A stretch of 15,434 bases of DNA from JAYRWN01 sp041917975 (GTDB taxonomy: Bacteria > Bacteroidota > Bacteroidia > Chitinophagales > Saprospiraceae): the NCBI GenBank assembly GCA_041917975.1, contig JAYRWN010000278.1:1-15434 (forward strand). Reading direction: 5' to 3'. Within the stretch, counting starts at the first letter, position 1. Each line of letters starts with the position of its first letter. The notes under the pieces are model-generated. The model searched no databases and was not told the origin of the DNA. It saw only the letters and a list, made by a program, of their open reading frames with translations. Of this stretch, positions 14,916 through 15,434 are shown one piece after another. The position numbers and the translations under genes were made by a program.

Positions 14916-15434
14916 TTATCCTAAAATCAGGCCTTCCCGCTCAGCAGCAAAACAGGCCGCTCCGATAGCGCCGGAATATTCGCTGAATTGCGCCTTAATA
15001 ATTTCCGTCCGTTGAGCCCCGGGATGCCACTCATAGAGTTCTAAAAAAGCATGCAATGGCGCAAACAAGGCCTCATCCGCCTCCGCAATACCGCCGCCCA
15101 GAATGATGCACTCCGGCGAGAGAATATTAATAATAGAAGCCATCCCAATGCTCAATTTACGCACCGAAGACAACCATAACCAGGTAGCAAAATGATCTCC
15201 CTCCCGGTAAGCCTGTACTAAATCGTGGGTCTCGCTATAACGCCCGAGGCTTCTTTTTTCCAAGGTGCAATTGCCGATACATTCTTCTAAACTGCCCGGC
15301 ATCCGGGTCACATCCGGGTCACCCGCATCGTCGACCACCATATGACCCAGATGACCTGCTTTTTGGGATAAACCCATATAGGCTTGACCATGGATAAGGA
15401 TGGCTCCGCCGACCCCCGTGCCTAAAGTGATTAA
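14916..15434 (-). CDS. ROK-family sugar kinase (5' end outside window)
   Basis: The reading frame is open to the right edge and lacks its N-terminal part; the visible 172 codons are the C-terminal half of a ROK protein. Seen are LGTGVGGAILIHGQAYMG, AGHLGHMVVDDAGD, and the C-terminal LSPECIILGGGIAEADEALF. Two departures are notable: the usual AGExGH sugar-binding glutamate is His, and the zinc-binding CxCGxxGCxE loop is replaced by TRMPGSLEEC. Kinase activity is therefore probable but the sugar is unclear. No DNA-binding domain can be judged because the N-terminus is missing. It is the first visible gene of the minus-strand set. Confidence 0.85.
   Translation of the reverse strand, partial: LITLGTGVGGAILIHGQAYMGLSQKAGHLGHMVVDDAGDPDVTRMPGSLEECIGNCTLEKRSLGRYSETHDLVQAYREGDHFATWLWLSSVRKLSIGMASIINILSPECIILGGGIAEADEALFAPLHAFLELYEWHPGAQRTEIIKAQFSEYSGAIGAACFAAEREGLILG

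Noticed and set aside
1..15434. CRISPR array, tRNA or rRNA
   Set aside because: No regularly spaced short repeats and no recognisable tRNA or rRNA sequence on either strand; the repeats present are two long direct pairs.

Overview
The window looks like a chromosomal stretch from an environmental Bacteroidota bacterium. The signs are a Bacteroidota-type tyrosine recombinase with two N-terminal arm domains, a secreted protein with a carboxypeptidase-regulatory-like domain, a lipoprotein serine hydrolase, a GH172/DUF2961 enzyme, and starts that mostly lack Shine-Dalgarno sequences. I cannot name the genus.

It falls into two unlike halves. The left part (1 to about 6800) is an AT-rich accessory region with every gene on the minus strand. 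Three cargo genes sit there: a PD-(D/E)XK-type nuclease (642-2114), a secreted Ig/beta-barrel protein (3027-4772) and a PNPOx-fold protein (6231-6716). They are separated by broken recombination machinery: two near-identical copies of a block carrying the 3' part of a tyrosine recombinase joined to a structured, group-II-intron-like RNA fragment; a frameshifted N-terminal half of a recombinase; and a duplicated, truncated 3' end of the neighbouring serine hydrolase gene. The cargo genes have integron-cassette-like borders: a GTT-type core half-site just before the gene and an imperfect attC-like hairpin just after the stop codon. In two cases the hairpin is cut at CGT by the intron-like sequence starting GTGTG, the arrangement expected of group IIC-attC introns. 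No intact integron integrase is visible, so this resembles a cluster of attC-like cassettes without an integrase, rearranged with a different recombinase. This is the most unusual part of the window.

The right part (about 6990-15434) is a better-balanced host-like region. It holds an intact beta-lactamase-fold serine hydrolase lipoprotein (minus), a 2H phosphoesterase/2'-5' RNA ligase-like protein (plus), and a pair of secreted plus-strand enzymes: GH172/DUF2961 and an ADP-ribosylglycohydrolase-fold protein. Converging on that pair is a four-gene minus-strand set: ROK kinase (running off the right edge), UPF0309-type SIS protein, MetE C-terminal-domain-like protein and UlaG-like metallo-beta-lactamase hydrolase. 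A reasonable inference is a catabolic cluster for an unusual furanoside or glycan: secreted enzymes release a sugar, and ROK, SIS and lactonase-like enzymes process it in the cytoplasm. The substrate is not visible from sequence. No rRNA, tRNA or CRISPR array was recognised.
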